This document shows positions 45,376 through 55,382 of a stretch of 64,000 nt of DNA, piece by piece. The translations under genes were made by a program, and so were the position numbers. A model generated the notes under the pieces. That model had not been told where the DNA came from. It did no database searches and saw only the letters and a program-made list of their open reading frames with translations. Within the stretch, counting starts at the first letter, position 1. The number at the start of each line of letters is the position of its first letter. The stretch is from Alicyclobacillus tolerans. Lineage in GTDB: Bacteria > Bacillota > Bacilli > Alicyclobacillales > Alicyclobacillaceae. The stretch is taken from assembly GCF_900142255.1 (NCBI RefSeq), contig NZ_FRAF01000007.1, positions 60,391-124,390 of the forward strand, given 5' to 3'.

Positions 45376-46539
45376 TCACCACTCGCCTGCACTCTCCCGC
45401 TCATAGCCAAGAAGGGACATAATTTGTTCGGCTATCAAACGACTGTCATGCCGAGCATATGTTGCATAATGCACAAAGTTTCTGGCAATCACACGAACAC
45501 GCAATTGATGCAATCGCTCAATATCTGGTTGTACTGGGAACGAGTTTTGCTCACGATATTGATGCAACGCTTCCTCTGGAAAATTAGCCGAATTTACCAA
45601 GACATAATCAAACAAACCCGGCTTGGTATGATGATAAATCGTCTCTACGTGACTTGAAGCAGATAATTCATCCGTTTCACCAGGTTGCGTCATTACATTG
45701 CAAATGTATAATTTTAAGGCCTTACTGGACTGAATCGCCTCTACCATTCCAGGAATCAACAAATTCGGAAGAACACTTGTGTAGAGACTGCCTGGTCCTA
45801 TCACAATGCCATCCGCTTCTTGAATGGCTTGTAACACTTCTGGTAGCGGTTTTAAGTCTTCCGGGACGAGTTGAATCTTTTTAATTTGCGATCCGGCCTC
45901 GGGGATTTTGGACTCACCTTCTACCACTCGACCATCAGCCAAGATGGCTTGTAGTTTTACATCTTCCTTGACGGCAGGCAAAACTCTTCCACGTACAGCC
46001 AAAACTCGGCTTGTCTCACGAATTGCTGATTCAAAATCGCCCATAATATGAGTCATGGCGGCCAAAAACAGATTGCCAAAGCTATGTCCGGCCAAACCTT
46101 CACCAGATTCAAAGCGAAATTGCAAGAGTCGTTCAAGCAACGGCTCAGTATCAGCCAACGCTACCAGACAGTTTCGAATATCGCCAGGCGGAGGCATGGA
46201 AAAATCACTGCGCAATCTCCCTGAGGAACCCCCGTCGTCTGCAACGGTTACAACGGCTGTTAAATCCACCTGAAACTCCTTTAATCCTCGCAATACTACA
46301 GAAAGTCCTGTCCCTCCACCAATAGCCACAATTTTCAATCGCCGCTTAGCTGCATTCGCAATTTGTCGATTGCGCCGCACATCACGCCACCAGCCCAACG
46401 CCAAAAGAAAAACTGCGGCTGCCAGAACCATACCGCCAGCTTCTGTACCATGTTGCCAGTTAGCTAACCGCAAGGTACCTGCCAATATCCCGACCCCGAT
46501 ACAAGCAACAGTCCAGGCTACCCACCACCATCTTCGCAT
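45376..46539 (-). CDS. yvcK: YvcK/MgfK family protein with N-terminal membrane anchor
   Basis: 387 residues, of the CofD-like/YvcK family; YvcK binds UDP-sugars and is needed for gluconeogenic growth and cell shape. GGGTGLSVVLRGLKEF (nucleotide site), VTVADDGGSSGRLR, PPPGDIRNCLVAL, GHSFGNLFLAAM and GPGSLYTSVLPNLL are the family blocks. In addition the first 60 residues hold two transmembrane segments (about 5-26 and 35-51), which B. subtilis YvcK lacks; the domain is thus tethered to the membrane. ATG has GGGAGGG. It lies three bases after rapZ. Confidence 0.95.
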   Translation of the reverse strand: MRRWWWVAWTVACIGVGILAGTLRLANWQHGTEAGGMVLAAAVFLLALGWWRDVRRNRQIANAAKRRLKIVAIGGGTGLSVVLRGLKEFQVDLTAVVTVADDGGSSGRLRSDFSMPPPGDIRNCLVALADTEPLLERLLQFRFESGEGLAGHSFGNLFLAAMTHIMGDFESAIRETSRVLAVRGRVLPAVKEDVKLQAILADGRVVEGESKIPEAGSQIKKIQLVPEDLKPLPEVLQAIQEADGIVIGPGSLYTSVLPNLLIPGMVEAIQSSKALKLYICNVMTQPGETDELSASSHVETIYHHTKPGLFDYVLVNSANFPEEALHQYREQNSFPVQPDIERLHQLRVRVIARNFVHYATYARHDSRLIAEQIMSLLGYERESAGEW

Positions 46540-46542
46540 GGT

Positions 46543-47409
46543 TTATCCCTCCCGCCTGCTGTCCCGATGTATCAGTTGAATATCTGATAAATTTTGCAAA
46601 CTCTGAGCAAGATAACACGATATGGCTACCGAGCGATGTTTTCCTCCTGTGCAGCCAATACCGATGACTAAATGACTTTTTCCTTCCTTACGAAATTCAG
46701 GAATTAAAAATTGCAGCAAACCCTCTGTTCGTTTTATGAATTCTTGAGTGGCAGGCCACTGCATGACATATTCAAATACACGTTCATCTTCACCTGTCAA
46801 CGGTCGCAAGTCATCAATATAGTAAGGATTAGGCAAGAAACGCACATCGAGAATCATATCCGCATCAATTGGTATTCCGTATTTGAAACCAAAAGAAACA
46901 ATATGAACGGGCATGCGAGGTTGATGTTCCGCAAATCTTTGAATAATTTCCTGCTTCAATCGATTCGGACGCCAATGACTGGTATCCAAAACCACATCGG
47001 CTGCATTGCGAATCTGTTCCAATGCCGCTCGTTCTTTAGCTATACCTTCCAGCAAAGTCATTGAAGGTGCTATAGGATGCCGTCGTCTCGATTCCTTATA
47101 ACGGCGAACCAATACTTCATCACTAGCGTCTAAATAGACTATAGAGAGTTCTAAAGATTGATTGAGACGCAATTGCTTTACCATTTCAAGGAGGGGTTCA
47201 AACCATTCTCCTCCACGTAAGTCGCATGCTAAAGCAACTTTGCTGATGCGTCCTCCCGATTGACCAACAACATCGAGAAACTTTGGTAACAATATCGGGG
47301 GCAAGTTGTCAATACAAAAATAACCAGCATCTTCTAAGGATTGCATGGCTACCGTTTTCCCTGCCCCAGACATGCCTGTCAAAACTAAAGTGCGTATGCG
47401 CTCCGTCAC
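46543..47409 (-). CDS. rapZ: RapZ/YvcJ nucleotide-binding protein
   Basis: 288-residue P-loop protein of the RapZ (YvcJ) family; RapZ is an RNA-binding adaptor controlling GlcN6P synthase mRNA in E. coli, while in Bacillus YvcJ affects competence. Walker A GMSGAGKTVA near the N-terminus, the conserved LDASDEVLVRRYKESRRRHP block, and the C-terminal domain with GCTGGKHRSVAI. GTG 47407-47409 is the likely start, ten bases after AGGGAG; the frame before it carries no family sequence. First gene of the operon, with its own promoter. Confidence 0.94.
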   Translation of the reverse strand: MTERIRTLVLTGMSGAGKTVAMQSLEDAGYFCIDNLPPILLPKFLDVVGQSGGRISKVALACDLRGGEWFEPLLEMVKQLRLNQSLELSIVYLDASDEVLVRRYKESRRRHPIAPSMTLLEGIAKERAALEQIRNAADVVLDTSHWRPNRLKQEIIQRFAEHQPRMPVHIVSFGFKYGIPIDADMILDVRFLPNPYYIDDLRPLTGEDERVFEYVMQWPATQEFIKRTEGLLQFLIPEFRKEGKSHLVIGIGCTGGKHRSVAISCYLAQSLQNLSDIQLIHRDSRREG

Positions 47410-47441
47410 AGACTGCCCACTCCCTAGTCTCTTGTTCTTCA

Positions 47442-47470
47442 AGCATAGCACGCCACTCATTCCTCAACAA
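47442..47470 (-). promoter_or_regulatory. Promoter of rapZ-yvcK-whiA
   Basis: Minus strand: TTGTTG (47465-47470), 17-base spacer, extended -10 TGCTATGCT (-10 hexamer 47442-47447), about 35 bases before the rapZ start. It separates this operon from the TPR gene upstream. Confidence 0.5.
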
Positions 47471-47538
47471 CGACACAAAACCCATATCTCCATTCAACTG
47501 TCTTGGCATCCCATTAGGTTTTTATCCTTGACATCATT

Positions 47539-47566
47539 AAAAAAATGGCACCCAGATTGGGCGCCA
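47539..47566 (-). terminator. Terminator of the TPR gene
   Basis: Nine-base stem TGGCGCCCA/TGGGTGCCA (one G-T pair) with a tight loop, followed on the minus strand by seven T's. Confidence 0.85.
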
Positions 47567-47666
47567 CAAGGAATATATTAAAAGGGGGTCAAATGTGCTA
47601 CACCTGTATAGTACGCCGAACATATTGCAAGCGTGTTACAAACGGTTTAAGTTTTCATGACAACAG

Positions 47667-49409
47667 CTATTCTTTTTGGACATTTTGCAAAAGTAGTTGC
47701 TCAATTCTTTGAGAAGCCTTGCGAATTGAAGTGGATGAAACCTCAAACGCCTCTGAAAGTTCACGTAAAGTAACTGATATTCCTTCGTAACGGAGCACTA
47801 AATATAACAGCCCTCCAGCCCAAATTCCAATTTTACCAATTTTTTTATCGTCTTCCGGCAATCTGAGATACAGATATTTCAACCAGGTCTTTTTAACCAA
47901 GCCATGGATATTTTCATATCCTTGACGAAATAACCATAATTCAGCTAAGCTCCAAACTTCTTGATAATATCGATTAACCTGAAGGATGATGTCTTCTTGA
48001 ACATCTGTTAGCGATAACCTTTGTAACTGATGATTGTGACGAATTTCCACAAAATTGACTTTGCTGATATGTTTGAGCAAAAGCAATGAGTAAATACGTA
48101 ATTCTTCTTCAACATCCTGTTCCCGTAAAAATTGGCGAACCATTTTTTCAGCTACATCGTCCCCGATTTGACTAAGTGCAAAGAGAATGGAAAACTTGGT
48201 CTGCTGATTGCCATGAATTAAACCCCATTGAAGAGAAGCACGGAAAATTGGATCGTCACGCCATGTTTCAACATCCATCTCTTTCAATCGGCGTCTCATT
48301 TCTACATACTGCAGTTGTACGGGAATATCATACTGGTAAGAAATATTTACTTTTTTGTATCCTTCTTGTTCAGCTTCAGAAAGCACTCGCAGGTAATATT
48401 CAGCCATCTGATACATTTTTTCGTCTTTGGACAACTTAGTCCACCAACGCTTGGCAGTTGCAAAATACCCCGCATTTGCCGCAGCAGCAGCAATGGAATG
48501 AATCAGGATGACATCAGGATCAATTGTAAATCTCGCTATCGTCAAAAAGCAGCGCATTGCTTGAACATGCATCCCAACCAATCCATACGTAGTAGCCAAT
48601 TTCATGGCCAAATCGTAGTTGAGCGGGAATACAGGTTCAAACTTACTGAAATATTCAACCGCAGCTTCTTGACCCCACTGCTGTTTAATATAAACCCCGT
48701 AATTACAGAGAGCATGCAAGTTGTCAGGCTGTTGGGTCAATACCTCTTCTGCCATTTTCAATGCTTTTTCAGTTTGCCCAGTGTAAAAATAAGCTAAGGA
48801 CAAATTGTTGCGAGCAGCTATGTTTTCTGGCTCCTTGACAATCATTCTTTCCAGCCATTCAACAGCTTCTTCAAATTTACCCTGTTCTAACAAATGTCGA
48901 CCATCACGCAAAGCAGCGGCACGCTCTTGTTCTTCTTGCTCTGCTTCATAACGTGAATAAGCCTGACCTCCGCCAAATTCTTCTAAAAGGAGATCTAACA
49001 TCTCCTCTGCTTCCAATACATATTCACCATCAGGACAGACATCTAAATATCGTAAAATATACTCCTCTGCCAAATCATATTGGCCAAGATGAGCATAGTT
49101 ATTAGCCAGATAAAAATAACATTCGGACATATCGGGATCCACTTCTTGCAAAACCTTCTCAAGAACGGCTATCGAATCTGTAAATTGACCTAATTCCGCT
49201 AAAATCCCAGCAACATTACAATGATTTGCTGGGTTATTTGGATCAGCCTCTACGGTTCTCTGAAAAGCACGCAACGCCCTGTGTAAATCGTTGCGCCGCA
49301 AATATTCCAATCCTCTTTCATGGAAATAGTCAGCCGTCTGTTGAAATGGAATAACTTTATTGGAATGTCCCTGCAAATTAGATGAACGCTTGGGTGAGAC
49401 AGGTTTCAA
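47667..49409 (-). CDS. yvcD: TPR-repeat protein, YvcD-like
   Basis: 580-residue tetratricopeptide protein with two TPR groups: about 28-140 (ADYFHERGLEYLRRNDLHRA, NPANHCNVAGILAELGQFTD, ECYFYLANNYAHLGQYDLAE) and about 170-310 (GRHLLEQGKFEEAVEWLERM and following). After a linker comes a C-terminal domain with a helix-turn-helix-like end (SVTLRELSEAFEVSSTSIRK). The position next to rapZ-yvcK-whiA, in the place of B. subtilis yvcD, and the domain layout suggest orthology. Role unknown; TPRs imply protein contacts. Start TTG 49409 has GGAGG nine bases upstream. Confidence 0.82.
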   Translation of the reverse strand: MKPVSPKRSSNLQGHSNKVIPFQQTADYFHERGLEYLRRNDLHRALRAFQRTVEADPNNPANHCNVAGILAELGQFTDSIAVLEKVLQEVDPDMSECYFYLANNYAHLGQYDLAEEYILRYLDVCPDGEYVLEAEEMLDLLLEEFGGGQAYSRYEAEQEEQERAAALRDGRHLLEQGKFEEAVEWLERMIVKEPENIAARNNLSLAYFYTGQTEKALKMAEEVLTQQPDNLHALCNYGVYIKQQWGQEAAVEYFSKFEPVFPLNYDLAMKLATTYGLVGMHVQAMRCFLTIARFTIDPDVILIHSIAAAAANAGYFATAKRWWTKLSKDEKMYQMAEYYLRVLSEAEQEGYKKVNISYQYDIPVQLQYVEMRRRLKEMDVETWRDDPIFRASLQWGLIHGNQQTKFSILFALSQIGDDVAEKMVRQFLREQDVEEELRIYSLLLLKHISKVNFVEIRHNHQLQRLSLTDVQEDIILQVNRYYQEVWSLAELWLFRQGYENIHGLVKKTWLKYLYLRLPEDDKKIGKIGIWAGGLLYLVLRYEGISVTLRELSEAFEVSSTSIRKASQRIEQLLLQNVQKE

Positions 49410-49582
49410 GCTCAATCACCTCCAAGCCAGACAAATTCAATATTACAGTTCATGTAGAAATCAGCTACAAGCTGCAGGTTGTCTGACAAAACTCCAAATT
49501 ATGTGAACTAATCACGGACAGTATACCATACCCAAACGAAACTCTAGAAGCTAGGTCTGTCTAAGTCATCTTTGAACCATGC

Positions 49583-49588
49583 TATAAT
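49583..49588 (+). promoter_or_regulatory. Extended -10 promoter of argS
   Basis: TGCTATAAT, a TG-extended perfect -10 box, 40 bases before the argS ATG. The -35 region is weak. The 218-base interval has no T-box or other leader signal I can see. Confidence 0.55.
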
Positions 49589-49627
49589 AGGACAATTCAA
49601 TAGTCGATGACGTCGGGGAGAGAGAAT

Positions 49628-51358
49628 ATGCGTACAGTAAAAATTGAACTGGCCAATAAGATAGCGAGCACTTTACAGGAAACTCCGGAAAACTGTGCTA
49701 TGCTGATGGAATATCCACCAAACCCAGAACTTGGAGATTTAGCGTTACCCTGCTTTAAATTTGCAAAAAAGTTAAGAAAAAATCCTCAACAAATTGCCCA
49801 TGATATTGCCCAATTACTCAAATCTGCAACTTGTTTAGAAAGTGTCACCGTTGAGAACGGCTACGTCAATATGAAAATTCGACATAGCGTAATATGGAAT
49901 AAAGTTTTTGAAATTTCCTCCACACATATAGCAAACCTGTTTACAAGACAGAGATTTCTGGGCAAAAGAGTGGCTATCGATTACTCTTCCCCCAATATTG
50001 CCAAACCTTTCGGAGTTGGCCATTTACGCTCCACCATTATTGGTGAAGCCTTACTGAGGATGTTAAAAGAAGATGGGTTTGAAGGAATCGGTATCAACCA
50101 TCTTGGAGACTGGGGCACTCAATTTGGAAAAGTTATTGCTGCCTATCAAAAATGGGGCTCAGAAGATAAAGTTAAAGAGAATCCAATTCGCGAACTATTT
50201 CAGTTATATGTCCGATTTCATCAAGAAGCTGAACAGAATCCTCACTTAGAGGAAGAAGCAAGGTACTGTTTCAAAAAGCTTGAGGATGGGGACGAGGAAA
50301 CCATTCGTTTATGGCAATGGTTTATCAAAGAAAGTTTGACTGGATTCGAAAAAACCTATCGATTGCTCGGTGTTCATTTTGACCATTATCTTGGTGAAAG
50401 TTTTTACAACGATAAAATGGAAGCTGTTGTTGAGGAACTGCAAGACAAACATCTATTAGTGGAAAGTGATGGTGCTTTCGTTGTTGATTTATCAGAGTGG
50501 AACATGCCTCCATGTATTATCCGAAAATCTGATGGTACCACCATATACGCGACTAGAGATTTAGCAGCCGCCCTTTATCGGCATGACAAACTTCACGCTG
50601 ATTATCTCTTGTATGTTGTCGGTTCGGAGCAGACCTTACATTTTCAGCAAGTATTTAAAGTATTGGATTTAATGGGTAGAGATTGGTCCTCCAACTGTGT
50701 ACATGTAGCCTTCGGACTTATGAAATTCAATGGGGAGAAACTTTCAACGCGTCGTGGACATGTTGTTTATTTGGAAGATGTGCTTGAAAAAGCTATCCAA
50801 GAAGCACGCTCCATTATTGAGAGTAAAAATCCGAATCTCTCCAACCCAGATGAAGTAGCTCGCCAGGTAGGTGTTGGGGCAGTGATTTTCAATGATTTGA
50901 AAACTTATCGAATCCATGATGTGGATTTTCGATACGAAGATGTGCTCAATTTTGATGGAGAGACTGGTCCGTATGTTCAATATACGCATGCACGAGCATG
51001 TAGTGTATTGCGAAAAGCTTTAACCACCATTTCTCAGGAAGAAATGAATTCCAGCGTTTCAGTACCTGATGTTGCACTCCAATCCTTTACATTGACGCCA
51101 TCTGAATGGTCTCTGCTTAAGCAAATTGCGCAGGCTAATGAATTTTTTGAGAGAGCAGTCGATCAATATGACCCGTCAGTGATAGCTCGTTTTGCCCTGC
51201 TCGTCAGTCACGCGTTTAATCGTTTTTATCATGACGATCCGATCCTTACTGCTCCCCATTCTATCCGCCAAAGAAGATTGGATCTGGTTCGTCTAACCAA
51301 ACATGTTCTTGCTCATACTCTACATTTATTAGCTATCGAAGCGCCTGAAGCCATGTAA
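49628..51358 (+). CDS. argS: Arginyl-tRNA synthetase
   Basis: 576-residue class Ia ArgRS. N-terminal additional domain (about 1-100), HIGH box variant in SPNIAKPFGVGHLRSTIIG, the class I core with RDLAAALYR, the KMSK-equivalent KLSTRRGHVVYLEDVL and the DALR anticodon-binding domain near the end (GPYVQYTHARACSVLRKAL). ATG 49628 has GGGGAGAG. Alone on the plus strand between minus-strand genes; a terminator follows. Confidence 0.96.
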   Translation: MRTVKIELANKIASTLQETPENCAMLMEYPPNPELGDLALPCFKFAKKLRKNPQQIAHDIAQLLKSATCLESVTVENGYVNMKIRHSVIWNKVFEISSTHIANLFTRQRFLGKRVAIDYSSPNIAKPFGVGHLRSTIIGEALLRMLKEDGFEGIGINHLGDWGTQFGKVIAAYQKWGSEDKVKENPIRELFQLYVRFHQEAEQNPHLEEEARYCFKKLEDGDEETIRLWQWFIKESLTGFEKTYRLLGVHFDHYLGESFYNDKMEAVVEELQDKHLLVESDGAFVVDLSEWNMPPCIIRKSDGTTIYATRDLAAALYRHDKLHADYLLYVVGSEQTLHFQQVFKVLDLMGRDWSSNCVHVAFGLMKFNGEKLSTRRGHVVYLEDVLEKAIQEARSIIESKNPNLSNPDEVARQVGVGAVIFNDLKTYRIHDVDFRYEDVLNFDGETGPYVQYTHARACSVLRKALTTISQEEMNSSVSVPDVALQSFTLTPSEWSLLKQIAQANEFFERAVDQYDPSVIARFALLVSHAFNRFYHDDPILTAPHSIRQRRLDLVRLTKHVLAHTLHLLAIEAPEAM

Positions 51359-51387
51359 TCCGTACAAGTGTTTCAGCTAATATTCCT

Positions 51388-51426
51388 AAAAAGGACTGCA
51401 AAGCAAAGCTCTGCAGTCCTTTTTTG
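51388..51426. terminator. Terminator between argS and hprK
   Basis: AAGGACTGCA/TGCAGTCCTT stem of ten bp followed by TTTTTT on the plus strand, with an A-tract on the other side; it can serve both convergent genes. Confidence 0.85.
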
Positions 51427-51443
51427 TCTAATTTAACGCATAC

Positions 51444-52391
51444 TTAAGAAGAAGGATTCTCCTCTACATGACTCGCAATGACCCCCGCTAATTCTTCTGT
51501 AAAAGCTTTAGCAGCGTCGTAACCCATCCCCTTTAGGCGGAAATTCATGGCAGCTACTTCAACAATAACTGCCAAGTTGCGTCCTGGCCGAACCGGAATG
51601 GTAACCAAGGGAACTTCCACATCAAGAATCCGCATTGTATGATGATCAATTCCCAGTCGATCGTAAGCCTTATTCTCCTGCCAAGCTTCCAAATGAATGA
51701 CCATTACTAATTTCTTGTGCGTTCGAACAGCCCCCGCTCCAAAAAGAGTCATAGCATTCAATACACCAAGTCCTCGTATTTCTAACAAATGTTGAAGTAA
51801 AGTAGGCGGACTGCCCAGTAATGTATCATCGGAAATTTGGCGAATTAATACCGCATCATCCGCAACTAATCGATGACCTCGCTTGATTAATTCAAGCGCA
51901 GTTTCACTCTTGCCTATACCACTGCTACCAGTAATGAGAATACCGATACCATACACATCTACCAACACACCATGAACCAGTGTCTCGGGGGCCAGACGTT
52001 CTTCCAAAAAGTTTGAGAGAGTGGCTGCGGCTCTTGTGGTCACCATTTGCGTACCAAGGATTGGCAATTCTCTACGTAAAGCCTCTTCCAACAACGGGTC
52101 TGGAGGCATTTCACTGCGGCTGATGATGACACAAGGTGTTTCTTCATATGCACAGAAAGCAAATACTCGTAAAGCTTGCTCTCGAGGATTCATTCCTTGC
52201 AAGAAAGAAAGCTCAGTTCGACCTAATAATTGTACCCGTTCAGCTGGATGGTATCGTAAATAGCCAGCTAAAGCCAGACCAGGACGATTTATATCTACAG
52301 TACGAATGACTCGCTGTAAATTAGCATCTGGAGTAAAGACGTGCATGCCCAGACTATCAACCAGTTCCTGCACTGTGATGCCTCGCTCCAT
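51444..52391 (-). CDS. hprK: HPr kinase/phosphorylase
   Basis: 315-residue bifunctional enzyme phosphorylating and dephosphorylating Ser46 of HPr, the switch for CcpA carbon catabolite control. P-loop GSSGIGKS (about 155-162), catalytic His140 in LVHGVLVDVYG, and the signature EIRGLGVLNAMTLFGAGAV. N-terminal domain (1-130) precedes the kinase core. ATG 52389-52391 has GGAGGGG six bases upstream, which rules out the longer frame. It follows uvrA by 37 bases, as in B. subtilis, but without the usual lgt gene behind it. Confidence 0.96.
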   Translation of the reverse strand: MERGITVQELVDSLGMHVFTPDANLQRVIRTVDINRPGLALAGYLRYHPAERVQLLGRTELSFLQGMNPREQALRVFAFCAYEETPCVIISRSEMPPDPLLEEALRRELPILGTQMVTTRAAATLSNFLEERLAPETLVHGVLVDVYGIGILITGSSGIGKSETALELIKRGHRLVADDAVLIRQISDDTLLGSPPTLLQHLLEIRGLGVLNAMTLFGAGAVRTHKKLVMVIHLEAWQENKAYDRLGIDHHTMRILDVEVPLVTIPVRPGRNLAVIVEVAAMNFRLKGMGYDAAKAFTEELAGVIASHVEENPSS

Positions 52392-52428
52392 CTGAACCCC
52401 TCCACTCGCCATTCTCTGAATAAAAACA

Positions 52429-55320
52429 TTAACCCTCAGTTTTTTCTGCAACCAAGCTATATTCAGCTAATTTGACTTGAGCATGCCGAGTACGCTCTTT
52501 GTCACGCTCAAGAATAGGTCGCAAAAATTGCCCTGTATATGAATTCGTCAAATTGCATATGTCTTCTGGCGTTCCAGTCCCTACCAGTGTACCTCCCCTA
52601 TCGCCACCTTCCGGACCGAGATCGATAATATAATCTGCTGTTTTGATAACATCCAGATTATGTTCAATGACGAGCACAGTGTCCCCTTGCTCTACAAGAC
52701 GATGAAGAACTGTCAAAAGTCTTGCAATATCCGCTACATGCAATCCAGTGGTCGGTTCATCCAGAATGTAAAATGTCCGTCCATTACTGCGCCGATGCAA
52801 TTCACTTGCAAGTTTAACACGTTGCGCTTCTCCACCTGACATGGTCGTCGCTGGCTGTCCAAGTTTCATATAATCAAGACCAACATCATGTAGCGTCTGT
52901 AACTTTCTTGAGATGCGAGGGATATTTTCAAAAAATTGAAGCGCTTCTTCTACCGTCAAATCCAGAATGTCCGCTATGTTTTTTCCTTTATAGCGAACTT
53001 CTAAAGTTTCTCTATTATAACGGCGACCTTTGCAAATTTCACAAGGTACATACACGTCAGGCAAAAAATGCATTTCAATTTTAATAATGCCATCACCCTT
53101 GCAAGCCTCACATCGTCCCCCGCGGACATTAAAAGAGAATCTACCTTTTTTGTACCCGCGTATTTTAGCCTCGTTAGTCGTTGCAAACAAATCTCGAATA
53201 TCGTCAAAAACTCCTGTATAGGTAGCAGGATTGGAGCGAGGCGTTCGACCAATGGGAGACTGATCAATATCCACCACTTTATCGAGATACTCCATTCCTC
53301 GTATGAACTCGTATCTTCCAGGTTTTACTCTAGCTTTATTTAAATCGCGAGCCAGTGATTTGTAAATAATTTCATTAACCAGTGTGGATTTCCCCGATCC
53401 CGATACTCCTGTTACACAAATAAACAGGCCAATAGGAATTTTCACGGAAAGATTTTTGAGATTATTTTCTTTAGCTTTACGAATCTCCAGATAACGTCCA
53501 TCTGGGTGACGACGCTCCGTTGGAACAGGAATAAAATTTCTACCAGATAAATAATTTCCCGTTATCGATTGTTCGTTAGACATAACCTCTTGCGGTGTTC
53601 CTTGCGCAATGACTTGTCCGCCATGCGCCCCGGCGCCAACTCCCATATCGATAATATGATCTGCGGCAAGCATGGTATCTTCATCGTGTTCGACCACAAT
53701 CAACGTATTGCCCAAATCACGCATATGTTCGAGTGTTTTTATCAACCGTTCGTTATCACGTTGATGCAATCCGATACTCGGCTCATCCAAAATATAGAGT
53801 ACACCCATTAAACTAGAACCGAGCTGTGTAGCTAGACGTATGCGTTGCGCTTCCCCACCAGAGAGCGTACCTGCAGCACGGGAAAGTGTTAAGTAGTCGA
53901 GTCCAACATTTTTCAAAAAACCTAATCTCGACTGGATTTCTTTGAGAATTAATCGTGCAATCGCCCATTCCTTCTCAGAGAGTCGCAGGTTTTGAAAGAA
54001 AGCCAGCGACTCAATAACCGAATCCTCTGTTACATCGGCAATATTTCGATTTCCAACGCGTACAGCAAGCGATTGGGGTTTGAGCCGTTTTCCTTTACAA
54101 GCTGGACATGGCTTCGCACTCATATAACCTTCAATAAATTCTCTTATAGACTCGGATGCAGTATCCCTATATCGACGTTCTAAATTAGGAATCACACCTT
54201 CAAACGGTATTTCAGCAGTTTTCTGCTGTCCAAATTCATTTTCATATCGAAACTGAATTCGCACACCATTTCCATATAAAATTTTTTCAACCGCTTCTTC
54301 AGGCAATTCAGCAATGGGTACCTGAGTGTCAATACCGAGTGTTTGACAGGCTGATTTCAATAATTGTGGGTAATAGTTTGAGGTCGATCCGGTCCATGGA
54401 TCAATGGCGCCTTCATCAATGGATAATTGCGGATTAGGTATGACCAATGATTCATCAACTTCCATTTTAACACCTAATCCCGTACAAGCTTCGCATGCTC
54501 CAAATGGACTGTTAAAAGAAAACATGCGCGGTGCTAGTTCTTCCACACTAAATTGGCAATTAGGACATGCTAAATTTTGACTAAAAAGAATTTCTTCTTT
54601 TCCTATAACATCCACAAGTACGATTCCGCCCGCCAACCCAAGCGCGGTTTCTAAAGAATCGGCTAAACGAGAGGTTATGTCTTCACGGATAACAATACGG
54701 TCAACGACAGCTTCAATATTGTGTTTTTTGTTTTTTTCAAGCTGAATTTTCTCTTGTACATCAAGTGTTTCACCATTCACACGCACTCGCACATAACCTT
54801 GTTTACGTATTTCATCAAATATTTTTTGATGCTCTCCCTTTCGTCCACGTACAAGCGGCGCGAGAATTTGTATGCGCGTGCCTTCTGGGAGATGCATCAG
54901 ATGATCTACCATCTGCTCTACAGTTTGCGATGTAATGGGAATATCACAATTGGGACAATAAGGTTGACCAATTCTTGCAAATAAAAGACGCAAGTAATCA
55001 TATATTTCAGTGACCGTACCCACAGTAGAACGAGGATTGCGACTTGTCGTTTTCTGATCTATAGATATCGCAGGCGACAAACCGTCAATAGAATCAACAT
55101 CAGGCTTATCCATTTGACCGAGAAATTGTCTCGCATAAGCCGATAGAGACTCAACATATCGCCGCTGTCCCTCTGCATAAATGGTGTCAAAAGCCAGAGA
55201 AGATTTCCCTGAGCCACTTAATCCCGTAATGACTACAAATTGGTCGCGTGGAATTCGCACATCAATATTCTTTAAATTGTGCGCACGCGCACCTTTTACT
55301 TCAATATATGCGCTGCTCAT
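52429..55320 (-). CDS. uvrA: Excinuclease ABC subunit A
   Basis: 963-residue damage-recognition ATPase of nucleotide excision repair. Two ABC ATPase modules: first Walker [10 protein letters not shown] near residue 30 with an early zinc finger (CPNCDIPI), second Walker [10 protein letters not shown] with its zinc finger ([12 protein letters not shown], then CEICKGRRY). ABC signatures [17 protein letters not shown] and [17 protein letters not shown] are both present. ATG 55318-55320 is preceded by GAGGTG. It follows uvrB by 62 bases in the same direction, forming the standard uvrB-uvrA pair. Confidence 0.98.
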   Translation of the reverse strand: MSSAYIEVKGARAHNLKNIDVRIPRDQFVVITGLSGSGKSSLAFDTIYAEGQRRYVESLSAYARQFLGQMDKPDVDSIDGLSPAISIDQKTTSRNPRSTVGTVTEIYDYLRLLFARIGQPYCPNCDIPITSQTVEQMVDHLMHLPEGTRIQILAPLVRGRKGEHQKIFDEIRKQGYVRVRVNGETLDVQEKIQLEKNKKHNIEAVVDRIVIREDITSRLADSLETALGLAGGIVLVDVIGKEEILFSQNLACPNCQFSVEELAPRMFSFNSPFGACEACTGLGVKMEVDESLVIPNPQLSIDEGAIDPWTGSTSNYYPQLLKSACQTLGIDTQVPIAELPEEAVEKILYGNGVRIQFRYENEFGQQKTAEIPFEGVIPNLERRYRDTASESIREFIEGYMSAKPCPACKGKRLKPQSLAVRVGNRNIADVTEDSVIESLAFFQNLRLSEKEWAIARLILKEIQSRLGFLKNVGLDYLTLSRAAGTLSGGEAQRIRLATQLGSSLMGVLYILDEPSIGLHQRDNERLIKTLEHMRDLGNTLIVVEHDEDTMLAADHIIDMGVGAGAHGGQVIAQGTPQEVMSNEQSITGNYLSGRNFIPVPTERRHPDGRYLEIRKAKENNLKNLSVKIPIGLFICVTGVSGSGKSTLVNEIIYKSLARDLNKARVKPGRYEFIRGMEYLDKVVDIDQSPIGRTPRSNPATYTGVFDDIRDLFATTNEAKIRGYKKGRFSFNVRGGRCEACKGDGIIKIEMHFLPDVYVPCEICKGRRYNRETLEVRYKGKNIADILDLTVEEALQFFENIPRISRKLQTLHDVGLDYMKLGQPATTMSGGEAQRVKLASELHRRSNGRTFYILDEPTTGLHVADIARLLTVLHRLVEQGDTVLVIEHNLDVIKTADYIIDLGPEGGDRGGTLVGTGTPEDICNLTNSYTGQFLRPILERDKERTRHAQVKLAEYSLVAEKTEG

Positions 55321-55382
55321 TGTACACCTCACATTATCCGAATAGCGGTCATGTTTAGAAAAATAAAGGAAATTGGCTTACT

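Noticed and set aside
49410..49627. Possible T-box leader before argS
   Set aside because: No T-box sequence or terminator/antiterminator pair; only an extended -10 promoter is seen.
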